Positions 1-8,074 of a DNA stretch of 64,000 bases are shown in pieces; positions within the stretch are counted from its first letter, which is position 1; every line of letters begins with the position of its first letter. The position numbers and the translations under genes were made by a program. The notes under the pieces are model-generated. The model was not told the DNA's origin and ran no database searches. It saw nothing but the letters and a program-made list of their open reading frames with translations. The stretch comes from Gemmatimonadota bacterium (GTDB lineage: Bacteria > Gemmatimonadota > Gemmatimonadetes > Longimicrobiales > Gaopeijiaceae): contig JAJCZZ010000031.1 of NCBI GenBank assembly GCA_029262115.1, forward strand, positions 62,001-126,000, written 5' to 3'.

Positions 1-1
1 A

Positions 2-1012
2 ATGGTACAGTCGACTTCGCACGTTGGAGGCTCCGCGTGGTCCGAGCCTCCCCTCCAGATTCTCTACGAACACCCGGACTGGTTCCGTCCGCTGTTCGCC
101 GAACTCGATCGACGAGGCATCCCTTATCGGCGCATCGACGCGCACACCGCAACGTGGGATCCGGCGCGCGCACCATCCGGCTCGATCCTGTTCAACCGGA
201 TGAGCCCCTCCGCATGGCTGCGGAGCGGCGGCGCGGCCGTGTTGGCGACAGCCGACATCCTCGCCCGGGCCGAAGCGGCCGATCTGCGCGTCATCAACGG
301 CAGTCGCGCGTGGGCGACCGAGATCTCCAAGAGCCTCCAACTCGACCTGCTTCGTCGGGCCGGGGTCTGCGCCCCCGCGTCTCGGGCCGTACATGACAAC
401 AGGGCGGCCGTAGAGGCCGCGCGGGCCCTCTCCTTCCCTGTGGTGACGAAGCCGAACGTGGGCGGGAGCGGGGCAGGTGTTGTTCTGTGGGAGACCCATG
501 CGGCACTCGAGGAAGCCGCCTCTGCGGGGACGCTCAGCTTCGGCCTCACAGGCGTTGGGCTTGTACAGGAGGCCTTCCGACCGGAGGACGGGGCGATCCA
601 GCGCGTCGAGGTGCTCGACGGCAAGGTCCTCTACGGCATCCGGGTCTTCTCGCCCGAGGGCGAGTTCAACCTCTGCCCAGCCGACGCATGCCGGACCACG
701 GCGGGGGTCGAACTCTCGAGAGGCGCCTGTGCGGTCGACGGAGCGGACCAGGGTCTACGGGTCGAGGCCTTCGAGCCGGCAGCGGATATCGTGGAGGAGG
801 TCGAACGCATCACGGCACTCGCCGGAATCGAGATCGGGGGCGTCGAGTATGTCGTCGATGCAAGCTCGGGCGAGCGACTGTACTACGACGTGAACGCCCT
901 CTCGAACTTCGTGGCGGACGGGCCGGCCGTGCTCGGGTTCGACCCGTTCTCACGGCTGGTGGATTGGCTGGAGTTCGAACTCGGGGTCACGTCCGTGGGG
1001 GTGGCCCGATGA
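2..1012 (+). CDS. RimK-like ATP-grasp ligase
   Basis: A 336-residue ATP-grasp protein. The N-terminal ~100 residues form a pre-ATP-grasp domain with the motif ILYEHPDWFRPLF near residues 20-32. The central part has the ATP-binding strand VVTKPNVGGSGAGV around residues 147-160, and the C-terminal metal-binding end is LYYDVNALSNF near residue 300. Such enzymes (RimK, glutathione synthetase, peptide ligases) join a carboxylate to an amine through an acyl phosphate; the substrate here cannot be read. The stop codon shares ATGA with the flavin oxidoreductase downstream, so the two are translated together and probably act on one metabolite. The ATG lies at base 2 of the window, so an earlier start or an upstream operon partner could be missing, although the fold looks complete. 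Confidence 0.8.
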   Translation: MVQSTSHVGGSAWSEPPLQILYEHPDWFRPLFAELDRRGIPYRRIDAHTATWDPARAPSGSILFNRMSPSAWLRSGGAAVLATADILARAEAADLRVINGSRAWATEISKSLQLDLLRRAGVCAPASRAVHDNRAAVEAARALSFPVVTKPNVGGSGAGVVLWETHAALEEAASAGTLSFGLTGVGLVQEAFRPEDGAIQRVEVLDGKVLYGIRVFSPEGEFNLCPADACRTTAGVELSRGACAVDGADQGLRVEAFEPAADIVEEVERITALAGIEIGGVEYVVDASSGERLYYDVNALSNFVADGPAVLGFDPFSRLVDWLEFELGVTSVGVAR

Positions 1013-2031
1013 GGTACGGATTCTGGCTCCCCGTGTTCGGCGGGTGGCTCCGCAACGTCCACGACGAGGGCATGGAAGCGACCTGGCCCTACGTGAAGCG
1101 CCTGGCCCAGCGTGCCGAGCAGATCGGATTCGACCTCACACTGGTCGCCGAGCTCAACCTCAACGACATCAAGGGGGAAGAGGCCCCCTCGCTCGAGGCA
1201 TGGTCAACGGCATCGGCCCTCGCGGCGACGACGGAGAATCTCGAGATCATGGTCGCCGTCCGACCGGTCTTCCATCAGCCCGCTCTTCTCGCGAAGAAGG
1301 CCGCCAACGTCGACGGGATCTCAAGCGGACGGCTGTCATTGAACGTCGTTTCCGCTTGGTGGAAGACGGAGGCCGAGAAGTTCGGGATCGGCTTCGATGC
1401 GCATGACGATCGGTACGAGCGCTCGGAGGAGTGGCTCTCAATCGTTGATCGAGGGTGGCGCGAGCCGAGTTTCTCGCACGAGGGCCGATTCTACCGTACC
1501 GAGAACACCGTGATCGAACCCAAACCCGTTCGCACTCCGCGCCCAACCGTGTGGGCTGGCGGCGAGTCGGAGGCCGGGAAGGACTTTATCGCGCGCACCT
1601 GTGACGGGTGGCTCACGCACGGAGATCCGCCGGAGGTGCTGGCCCAAAAATTCGAGGCCATGGCCGAGCGACGGGCAGCGACGGGACGCGATCCGCTCAG
1701 ATTCGGTGTCGCAGGCTTCGCCGTGGTTCAAGATACGGAAAAGGAGGCGAAGGCCGAGGTCGCTCGGATTACCGACGTGCGACGGTCCGCGAGGGGGTAT
1801 GCCAACTACCAGGACTGGATCGAGAACACACAACTCGAGCGTCGAATGTCCATCGAGGACTACTCGGTGTCGAACCGGGGGCTGAGGACCGGACTCGTCG
1901 GCACGCCCGAGCAGGTGGCCGAACGCATCCGCGAGATCGAGAAGGCAGGAGCCGACCTTGTACTCCTGCAGTTCTCCCCCCAACTCGAGGAAATGGAGCG
2001 CTTCGCGCAGCAGGTCATGCCGTTGGTGTAG
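1009..2031 (+). CDS. LLM-class flavin-dependent monooxygenase, SsuD/SfnG-like
   Basis: A 340-residue TIM-barrel protein of the bacterial luciferase-like family. The first strand is MRYGFWLPVFGGWLR, followed by LNVVSAWW, a segment typical of the alkanesulfonate/dimethylsulfone monooxygenase branch (SsuD, SfnG), and a C-terminal TPEQVAERIREIEKAGAD motif. These enzymes use reduced FMN and oxygen, often to cleave C-S bonds, and need a separate flavin reductase, none of which is visible nearby. The start at 1009 overlaps the ATP-grasp stop (ATGA). The pairing with an ATP-grasp ligase rather than with sulfonate transport genes argues against simple sulfur scavenging and suggests modification of a ligated small molecule; that last step is inference. 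Confidence 0.85.
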   Translation: MRYGFWLPVFGGWLRNVHDEGMEATWPYVKRLAQRAEQIGFDLTLVAELNLNDIKGEEAPSLEAWSTASALAATTENLEIMVAVRPVFHQPALLAKKAANVDGISSGRLSLNVVSAWWKTEAEKFGIGFDAHDDRYERSEEWLSIVDRGWREPSFSHEGRFYRTENTVIEPKPVRTPRPTVWAGGESEAGKDFIARTCDGWLTHGDPPEVLAQKFEAMAERRAATGRDPLRFGVAGFAVVQDTEKEAKAEVARITDVRRSARGYANYQDWIENTQLERRMSIEDYSVSNRGLRTGLVGTPEQVAERIREIEKAGADLVLLQFSPQLEEMERFAQQVMPLV

Positions 2032-2172
2032 CTTCAGCGCCGGCGCCCATCGCGCTGCCGCAAGGACGGCGAGCTCGCCAAGGCACCCGATCTCCCCACC
2101 CCGACCCGAATGAAGCCGTCCGGTGTTCCCGAGTCCACTGGGAGACGCCCTGGGCGATGTAGGAAGCCCACC

Positions 2173-2763
2173 CTACCGGTACGCGAGGGCTTTCCGGATG
2201 ACCTCTTCGGACGAGCCGGCGGCGCCGTCCTCCATGGCCCGGCGCACGGCATGGTCGGCGTCCGCAAACGCGTATCCGAGCGCCACCAACGCCTGCACCG
2301 CCGCCTGGGCCTCCCCTCCGCCGCCGGTGCCTGATCCGGTCGGCTCCACGATCGCGAGGTCGGCCACTCTGTCCCCGAGTTCGAGCGCGATCTTCTCGGC
2401 CTTCTTCTTTCCCACGCCGCTGATCTGCTGAAGCGCGGCCAGATCCTTCTCGACCAGGGCGCGCGCGAGTCGCGGCGCCACATAGGTGCTCATCATCGAC
2501 AGGGCCAGCTTCCCGCCCACGCCCGAGGCCGTCAGAAGTCGGCGGAAGAGTTCACGCTCGAGCCCATCGATGAAGCCGTACAGCGCCACGGACGACTCCG
2601 ACACGACCTGCAACGTCCGGAGTTGGATCGGGTGTCCCGGGACTGGTAGACGTTGGAGCACGGTCAGAGGCACTTCCAGCTCGTACACGACACCACCGGA
2701 CGTCTCCACCTCGATGAAGTCGGGGTCGCGGGTGAGCAGCGTTCCGTGCAAGCGAGAGATCAC
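2173..2763 (-). CDS. ruvA: Holliday junction branch migration protein RuvA
   Basis: RuvA binds four-way DNA junctions and loads the RuvB motor. The protein begins ISRLHGTLL (OB-fold domain I), continues with ALYGFIDGLERELFRRLLTASGVGGKLA and ISGVGKKKAEKIALEL (the two helix-hairpin-helix motifs of domain II), and ends with the RuvB-contacting domain III (VQALVALGYAFADADHAV) after a Gly-rich linker. The start is GTG at 2763, because family members begin at this point; its GTGA overlaps the stop of the upstream histidine kinase. About 196 residues, normal for RuvA. ruvB is not adjacent and ruvC lies 4 kb away next to yebC, so the usual ruvCAB cluster has been split. Confidence 0.93.
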   Translation of the reverse strand: MISRLHGTLLTRDPDFIEVETSGGVVYELEVPLTVLQRLPVPGHPIQLRTLQVVSESSVALYGFIDGLERELFRRLLTASGVGGKLALSMMSTYVAPRLARALVEKDLAALQQISGVGKKKAEKIALELGDRVADLAIVEPTGSGTGGGGEAQAAVQALVALGYAFADADHAVRRAMEDGAAGSSEEVIRKALAYR

Positions 2764-3767
2764 GATTCGGTCCTTTTCTCCGAGGGGGCGGCGGGCCAGT
2801 GGAACCACGCGTGGAAGCCGGCCCCATCGATCGACGCTCCGGCGTACCCCTTCGACACCGCGATGCCACCGTTGCGCATACCGAACGCCGCCGCAACAAA
2901 GGACGCGACGTTGTGCATTCCGATCCCGGTCCCGCCATGTGTCACCCCACGGGAGAAGAGGGCGGCCAGGCTATCCGCCCCGACTTTTTTCTCCAACCAG
3001 GTTCGCTCCTCAGGTCGCACTGAATTGGTCACAACGAACTGAAGGAGTCCTTCGTCCGCGTCCCAGCACGCGATTCGGACACGGTCGTCGGCTGTGTGGC
3101 GGACCGCGTTATTCAGCAGATTGTAGAGGACCCGGTCGACCGCGGATGCCTCGAGGCATCGGGTGGCGACCCCCGCGTCGGTCAACAGGTCGACCTGCAC
3201 CCGAGGCCCGTCCTTCGACGGGTACGGTCGATCGTCCCACCGAGCCAACAGATCGGCGACAGAGTGCGGCTTCTCCGTCTTATCCGCGTCCCGCAGTGCC
3301 GTGTCGAGATCCACGACGGCATTCCGCATCATCTTGGCGTGGTCGCGCCCCAGAAGGGCGATGCGTTCGAGGGCCTCGAAGTCGTCGGGTCCGGCCAGCA
3401 AGTGGGCCTCCAGGATCATAGCCGCCAATGCACCACCCCGGACATCATGCAGGACGTTCCGCACGTCTTTGGGAGGGTCGGTGGCGAGGGTCTCGACACC
3501 AAGACGAGACCCCATCCCGGAGAAGTTACCGTGGCCCAAGGCCTCGCACCGCGAGTGGAGGGCCGACCAGTCCCGCCGGTCCCGCACGCGAAGCCAGGTG
3601 ACATAGACTTCCTGGGCATGATCGTGAACCCTCCTGAGCAAACCGGCATCCTCCTCATGGAACGCCGCCATCTCGACGCCAAAGCCACCGCCGTCGTATC
3701 GGGTGGGCGGTAGCGTCCAGTTGTGGGGTGGGGAGACCGAGAAGGTGGGGCGTGGTGGCTCGAACAT
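2760..3767 (-). CDS. Soluble sensor histidine kinase
   Basis: About 335 residues with no membrane segment. A helical region carries LHDVRGGALAAM, a HisKA-like H-box in which the His of LHD is the probable phosphorylation site. The ATPase domain follows, with N-box VDRVLYNLLNNAVRH and G-box GGTGIGMHNVASFV. The reading frame is open upstream to 3833, but ATG 3767 is preferred because a TATATT hexamer lies just 6 nt upstream of it, which would give a leaderless mRNA (tentative). The stop overlaps the GTG of ruvA. No response regulator is adjacent. A remnant of another sensor-type protein lies divergently just upstream, so this may be what is left of a larger regulatory locus. Confidence 0.75.
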   Translation of the reverse strand: MFEPPRPTFSVSPPHNWTLPPTRYDGGGFGVEMAAFHEEDAGLLRRVHDHAQEVYVTWLRVRDRRDWSALHSRCEALGHGNFSGMGSRLGVETLATDPPKDVRNVLHDVRGGALAAMILEAHLLAGPDDFEALERIALLGRDHAKMMRNAVVDLDTALRDADKTEKPHSVADLLARWDDRPYPSKDGPRVQVDLLTDAGVATRCLEASAVDRVLYNLLNNAVRHTADDRVRIACWDADEGLLQFVVTNSVRPEERTWLEKKVGADSLAALFSRGVTHGGTGIGMHNVASFVAAAFGMRNGGIAVSKGYAGASIDGAGFHAWFHWPAAPSEKRTES

Positions 3768-3879
3768 TGCGGTAATATATGGCGGCAAGGAGGAAACGGT
3801 TGCAATTTGCCTGATGCGGGGCGGCCGCACCAACCCGACGGCCGTCGCCCGATCGAAAGCATGGTGTCAAGCAACATGC

Positions 3880-4260
3880 TTGCTGAGGATCGGAGATGAA
3901 GGGTCAGCGCCAACATCGCGAACGCGTTCGTTCGCTGCATTCCTCTTGCTTGTTCGGGACTCCGCTGCCGGCCTACTCGACCCGGAAAGCATACGCGGAG
4001 CCAGCGCTGAGTTTCTGGAAAAACTCAGTCGCGCGCTCGGTCAGGAGCGCGGCCATGACAGTTGGCACGAGGTCGAGGACTTCCTGACGGAGTTGTCGCG
4101 TGTGCGGGCCATCGAGGGGCTGACGCCGGAGGAGACGGCGGGCTTCATCCTATCGCTCAAGCGCCCGGTGTTCGATAGCCTCCGCGAAGTGCGCGAGGAC
4201 GATCCAAAGGAACTGGCCGCATCGCTGTGGGAGAGCACGGTCCTCCTCGACCCAGGCTCG
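3880..4260 (+). pseudogene. Remnant of an RsbRD_N-type sensor domain protein
   Basis: An open frame whose only meaningful part is about 125 residues resembling the N-terminal sensor domain of RsbR/RsbRD proteins and of histidine kinases carrying that domain: LLLVRDSAAGLLDPES, then a helix with ELSRVRAIEGLTPEETAGF and ILSLKRPVFDSLRE, then SLWESTVLLD. After that point the similarity stops; the frame runs on to 4731 only as the antisense-looking shadow of the following hydrolase gene. There is no ATG in frame upstream; the nearest start is TTG at 3880. Missing are the PAS, STAS or kinase domains that normally follow. The family assignment is from motif memory. Confidence 0.5.
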
Positions 4261-4366
4261 GTAGTGGGCAGTGCGCACTTTGCGGAACCGGGGATCACCC
4301 CGCACGGATTGCGAGTAGACGGATCCTCAACGTCCGGACTGCACTCTCGCCTCCGCACCGCAATCC

Positions 4367-5191
4367 ATGGAAATGCCCACCAGCCGATCGCTTGCCGCCC
4401 TCGCGGCACGCCTGACCTTCTTCGTGGCCGGCGGGCTCATCAGCGGCTGCGCCTCCAGCCCATCGGGAGTCAGCGGCCCGTCTCACGAAGCGGTGACGTT
4501 CGAATCGGCGGATGGCGCACGCCTTTACGGAGATCTCCACCGTTCGGGCGCCTCGAACGCGCCGCTCGTTCTGCTCATGCATCAGGGCGGATCGAACGCT
4601 CGCGGCGAGTACGGTCCGATCGTTCCCCGACTCCTGGGCCGGGGGATGGACGCGCTGGCGGTGGACCTCCGCCGTGGCGGCGATCGGTTCGGGTCGGAGA
4701 ACCGGACCGTCGAGGCGCTCGGCCACAATGACACCCTGTACTGCGACGTCCTGCCTGATGTCGCAGCAGCGGTCGATGCGGCCCGCGAAGCGGCCGACGG
4801 ACGACCGATCATTCTGTGGGGGAGCAGCTACAGCGGCGCACTGGCCATACGCTACGCTGCCGAGCATCCGGGCCATCTTCGCGGCGTGCTGGCGTTCTCG
4901 CCCGCGTCGGGCGGTCCACTGGCCGCGTGCCCGCCCGACGCGGTTGCCGATCGACTTCCCCTCCCGGTGCTCGTCCTCCGTCCAACGTCCGAGGCGGCGA
5001 TTCCTGCGGTTCGGGCTCAACTCGACGTCTTCGGCGCGGCCGGACATGCGATCTGGGTCGCCGATCCGGGCACGCACGGATCCTCGATGCTCGTGGCCGA
5101 CCGGGTTGACGGGGAGGGAGGAGGGGCGTCGGGGGTGGAGGCTACCTGGGCGAGAGTGTGGGACTTTGTGGATAGGCTGGGTGCCAGCTGA
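4367..5191 (+). CDS. Alpha/beta-hydrolase lipoprotein
   Basis: A 274-residue predicted lipoprotein with signal LTFFVAGGLISGC (lipobox Cys ~28). The mature part is an alpha/beta-hydrolase: oxyanion-hole region VLLMHQGGSN, nucleophile elbow WGSSYSGALA with Ser in GSSYSG, and a C-terminal HGSSML that supplies the likely catalytic His. Family members are dienelactone-hydrolase-like esterases or peptidases; the substrate is unknown. It stands alone on the plus strand behind the sensor remnant and converges with the methyltransferase gene. Confidence 0.75.
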   Translation: MEMPTSRSLAALAARLTFFVAGGLISGCASSPSGVSGPSHEAVTFESADGARLYGDLHRSGASNAPLVLLMHQGGSNARGEYGPIVPRLLGRGMDALAVDLRRGGDRFGSENRTVEALGHNDTLYCDVLPDVAAAVDAAREAADGRPIILWGSSYSGALAIRYAAEHPGHLRGVLAFSPASGGPLAACPPDAVADRLPLPVLVLRPTSEAAIPAVRAQLDVFGAAGHAIWVADPGTHGSSMLVADRVDGEGGGASGVEATWARVWDFVDRLGAS

Positions 5192-5255
5192 CGGGGGTAC
5201 GCCGCAGACGCCCGAACGGAGCGAGCCCACGATCCGCCCGGCGGCCTAGTCCAGT

Positions 5256-6002
5256 CTACCTCTCCGGCGGCCTGCATCCCACGAACATTACGCTCGGATG
5301 CTCGACGCTCTCGTGGCGGTGTTCCAGCACCTCGACGTCGAAGCCGACCGCTTCCATGGTCTCGACCCACTGCGATCGCGCGAAGAGGCCTTCTTCATGG
5401 CGGTCGTGCCGCACAGACGTCGACCCGTCCGACTCGCGCAGGAGGTAGGCGTAGTCGGTCAGGTACGTTGTGTCCGCCGGGTCGGGGTCCCACGTCCATT
5501 CGAGATAGCGGAGAGCCCGGTCGGTGCCGTCATGGCCACCTCGCCCCGTGCTCGGAGTGAAGGTCTCTTGGACGAAGTCTGGAACGAACAGCGCGGTGCC
5601 CCCCGGGCGGCAGTGCAGCCACGCGGTCTCGACGGTCCGGTGAAGGTCGGCCAGCGTGAGGGCGTAGCAGATGGCGTCGTGCACGAACACGCAGTCGAAG
5701 GTGCGGCCCAACCGCACGAACCGCATGTCTCCGACGACGTGCGTACACTCCGGATTCAGCGCTCGGCTCACGTCGACCATCCGGGGAGCCCGGTCCACCA
5801 GTGTCACGGAATCGAAGGCGTCCTTCATGTGGTACGCGTTGTTCCCACCACCGCTCCCGAGTTCGAGCAGTGTCTTGGGCGGGGCTGTAGTGCACTCGCT
5901 CAACGTCCTCACGTAGAGCGCGGCTTCGTCCGCGTAGTCTTCCGGGGCGGACATCAACGGCCACCACGAGGCCAACTCGTGGTAGAGCAGTTCATCATTC
6001 AT
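5256..6002 (-). CDS. SAM-dependent class I methyltransferase
   Basis: The frame is open to 6353, but the family-like N-terminus MNDELLYHELASWWPLM begins at ATG 6002, which also leaves a 64-base divergent promoter region before the next gene. The 248-residue protein has motif I LLELGSGGGNNAYHMK, motif II VTLVDRAPRMVDVSRALNP and VFVHDAICYAL. It is a Rossmann-fold methyltransferase of the Methyltransf_25 type; the substrate cannot be told. Cytoplasmic, with no signal peptide. Confidence 0.8.
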   Translation of the reverse strand: MNDELLYHELASWWPLMSAPEDYADEAALYVRTLSECTTAPPKTLLELGSGGGNNAYHMKDAFDSVTLVDRAPRMVDVSRALNPECTHVVGDMRFVRLGRTFDCVFVHDAICYALTLADLHRTVETAWLHCRPGGTALFVPDFVQETFTPSTGRGGHDGTDRALRYLEWTWDPDPADTTYLTDYAYLLRESDGSTSVRHDRHEEGLFARSQWVETMEAVGFDVEVLEHRHESVEHPSVMFVGCRPPER

Positions 6003-6066
6003 ACGAACCTCGCCGGCACTGGGTTGTAGATGAGACAGGTCCATCCCCACCAAGTAAGGCGCGCAC

Positions 6067-6636
6067 ATGAAGGTTCCCTCACCCCCCTCCGCCCGTCCAA
6101 CGGTCGCGCTACTCCTCGTGACGCTGAGCGTCGCCGGATGCGCGACAGGGAATCGCAGTCGTGACACGGAGACACCTCCCGCCCACGGCGTGACACCGCT
6201 CTTCTCGATGATCGAAGCCTCCTTCATCGGCTTGGCCGAGAAGATGCCGGCCGATCGGTACGACTTCAGGCCCACGGACGGAGACTTCGAGGGAGTCCGC
6301 ACGTTCGCCGAGCAAGTGAAGCACGTTGCGTGTTCGAACTTCGCGTTCTTCAATCAGATCGAGGATATCGCTCCCCCTGACGACTGTGCGTCGGGCGGGC
6401 CCCATCCGGCAGCGGGCAAACCCGAGCTGGTGGAGTATCTCAGGGAGTCCTTCGCCTACGCCGTCCGGGTGATTGGCGCCATGACCGCCGAGAACGCGTT
6501 TGACCCAGTGAGTGGTCCATACGGCGGAGAGTGGACGCGCCTCGGAATGACGACCATGGGGGTGTGGCACGCCACCGATCACTACGGTCAGATCGTCGTG
6601 TACGCGCGCATGAACGGGGTGGTACCGGGCGGCTGA
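6067..6636 (+). CDS. DinB-family lipoprotein
   Basis: 189 residues: signal peptide with lipobox LSVAGC (Cys ~25), then a DinB/YfiT four-helix fold. The likely metal-binding histidines are in TFAEQVKHVACSN and the C-terminal WHATDHYGQIVVYARMNG. DinB-fold proteins are thiol- or metal-dependent enzymes of mostly unknown substrate; a lipoprotein form is common in Gemmatimonadota-like genomes. A second, cytoplasmic DinB paralogue lies at 47831. Confidence 0.75.
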   Translation: MKVPSPPSARPTVALLLVTLSVAGCATGNRSRDTETPPAHGVTPLFSMIEASFIGLAEKMPADRYDFRPTDGDFEGVRTFAEQVKHVACSNFAFFNQIEDIAPPDDCASGGPHPAAGKPELVEYLRESFAYAVRVIGAMTAENAFDPVSGPYGGEWTRLGMTTMGVWHATDHYGQIVVYARMNGVVPGG

Positions 6637-6641
6637 CCCCT

Positions 6642-7133
6642 CTACCCCATCATCCAGTGCGCCAGCGCAGCAGCCACCCCGTCCGCCGCATCGTCAGGCG
6701 TAGGGGCCACCCGCAGGCGGAGGTGCTTCGCGACCATGAAGCCGACCTGATCCTTGGTGGCGCGGCCGGTGCCCACCACCGCTTTCTTGATTCCCCGGGG
6801 GGCGTACTCGAAGATCGGGATGTCGCGTAAGGAAGCCGCCAGGAGAATCGCGCCCCGAGCGTGGCCGAGGGTCAGCGCGGTGCGCGCGTTCTTCCCGTGG
6901 AAGACGTCCTCCACCGAGACGGCGCTGGGCTCGTGCCGCGCCAGCAGCGCGTCGATGCCCTCGAAGATTTCACGGATCCGGTTCGGGAGCGGCTCGCCCG
7001 GCGACGTCCGAATCACCCCGCACTCGACGAGCGAAGCGACCCGCTCCGAGCTCACGGAAACGACTCCGAAGCCCGTCCGGGCCGTGCCAGGGTCGATCCC
7101 CATGATGAGGATGCGGCCCGAAGGGTGCGTCAT
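6642..7133 (-). CDS. ruvC: Crossover junction endodeoxyribonuclease RuvC
   Basis: RuvC resolves Holliday junctions by symmetric nicking. The RNase-H fold acidic residues are visible: Asp in IMGIDPGTARTGFG, Glu in SVEDVFHGKN, and the Asp pair in PDDAADGVAAALAH near the C-terminus. About 163 residues from ATG 7133 (MTHPSGRILIMGIDP), the normal length; the open frame reaches further upstream only as a shadow of yebC. It follows yebC with a 19-base gap, the classical yebC-ruvC order, but ruvA is displaced to 2.2 kb. Confidence 0.95.
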   Translation of the reverse strand: MTHPSGRILIMGIDPGTARTGFGVVSVSSERVASLVECGVIRTSPGEPLPNRIREIFEGIDALLARHEPSAVSVEDVFHGKNARTALTLGHARGAILLAASLRDIPIFEYAPRGIKKAVVGTGRATKDQVGFMVAKHLRLRVAPTPDDAADGVAAALAHWMMG

Positions 7134-7152
7134 GAGGTCCGTGCGACGATCC

Positions 7153-7899
7153 TCACATCGCCTCAGCCAGAATGGCTTCGTCGATGTCTGCGTTCGAGTG
7201 CACCTTCTGCACGTCGTCGAGGTCGTCGAGCATCTCCATGAGACGAACCAGCTTCTCACCGTCCTTTCCGGACACGGGCACCTCGTTCTGTGCAATCATC
7301 GTGAGCTCCGCGGAAGACACCTCGACCCCGGACGCCTTCAGCGCGTCCTGAACGGCCGCGAACTCGTTTACGTCGCACCGGACGATGAACTCCTCGTCCT
7401 CTGTCTGCACGTCCTCCGCGCCCGCCTCGATGGCGGCTTCGAACACGTCGTCCTCGTCGAAGCGGGTGGCGTCCACCACCACGATGCCTTTGCGGTCGAA
7501 CTGCCACGCCACGGACCCGGTCGTACCGAGCGACCCGTCCAGCTTGGTCAGAGCATGACGAACGTCCGCCACGCTACGGTTCGTGTTGTCGGTCAGGCAC
7601 TCGATGAAGATGGCAACCCCACCCGGGCCGTAGCCCTCGTACGTCACCTCTTCGTAGTTCACGCCCTCGAGTTCGCCCGTGCCCTTCTTGATGGCCCGGT
7701 CGATGTTCTCGGCCGGCATACTGGCCGCTTTGGCGGTATCGACGGCCAGCCGAAGGCGTGCATTGTACTCGGGGTCACCCCCACCGTCGCGCGCCGCGAC
7801 CGTGATCTCCCGGATCAACTTCGTGAATTGGGCACCGCGCTTCTGGTCGGTGACCGCCTTCTTGCGCTTGATCTTCGACCACTTGTTGTGACCTGCCAC
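7153..7899 (-). CDS. YebC/PmpR-family protein (TACO1-like)
   Basis: About 248 residues beginning AGHNKWSKIKRKKAV, the universal YebC N-terminus; the start codon is therefore GTG at 7899, not the upstream frame extension. The body carries EGYGPGGVAIFIECLTDNTNR, the family signature. YebC proteins are reported as DNA-binding regulators (PmpR) or as ribosome-associated factors that relieve stalling at proline stretches. It heads the yebC-ruvC unit and is divergent from the DUF5916 gene across 175 bases. Confidence 0.93.
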   Translation of the reverse strand: MAGHNKWSKIKRKKAVTDQKRGAQFTKLIREITVAARDGGGDPEYNARLRLAVDTAKAASMPAENIDRAIKKGTGELEGVNYEEVTYEGYGPGGVAIFIECLTDNTNRSVADVRHALTKLDGSLGTTGSVAWQFDRKGIVVVDATRFDEDDVFEAAIEAGAEDVQTEDEEFIVRCDVNEFAAVQDALKASGVEVSSAELTMIAQNEVPVSGKDGEKLVRLMEMLDDLDDVQKVHSNADIDEAILAEAM

Positions 7900-8074
7900 G
7901 GGAACCTCAGGGTGCGAGCGTGGTGTTCGACACCACACTCTATCGCGGGGTGTACATCGGGAGGAGTAGACGGACAAAGTAGGCGCGCCGGGGGTAGCCG
8001 ATCAATCGGGCGCTGTCGGGACACGCCCATCCTCCGTACGATCGTGGCGACCCTTCCGCTTACCGACACTTCCC

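Noticed and set aside
487-1008. N-terminal extension of the LLM oxidoreductase frame to 514 residues
   Set aside because: The extension is antisense-like shadow of the ATP-grasp gene; homologous start is at 1009 with an ATGA overlap.
3703-3879. 5' part of the 342-codon plus-strand frame as coding
   Set aside because: It overlaps the kinase start on the other strand and shows no protein-like pattern before about 3930.
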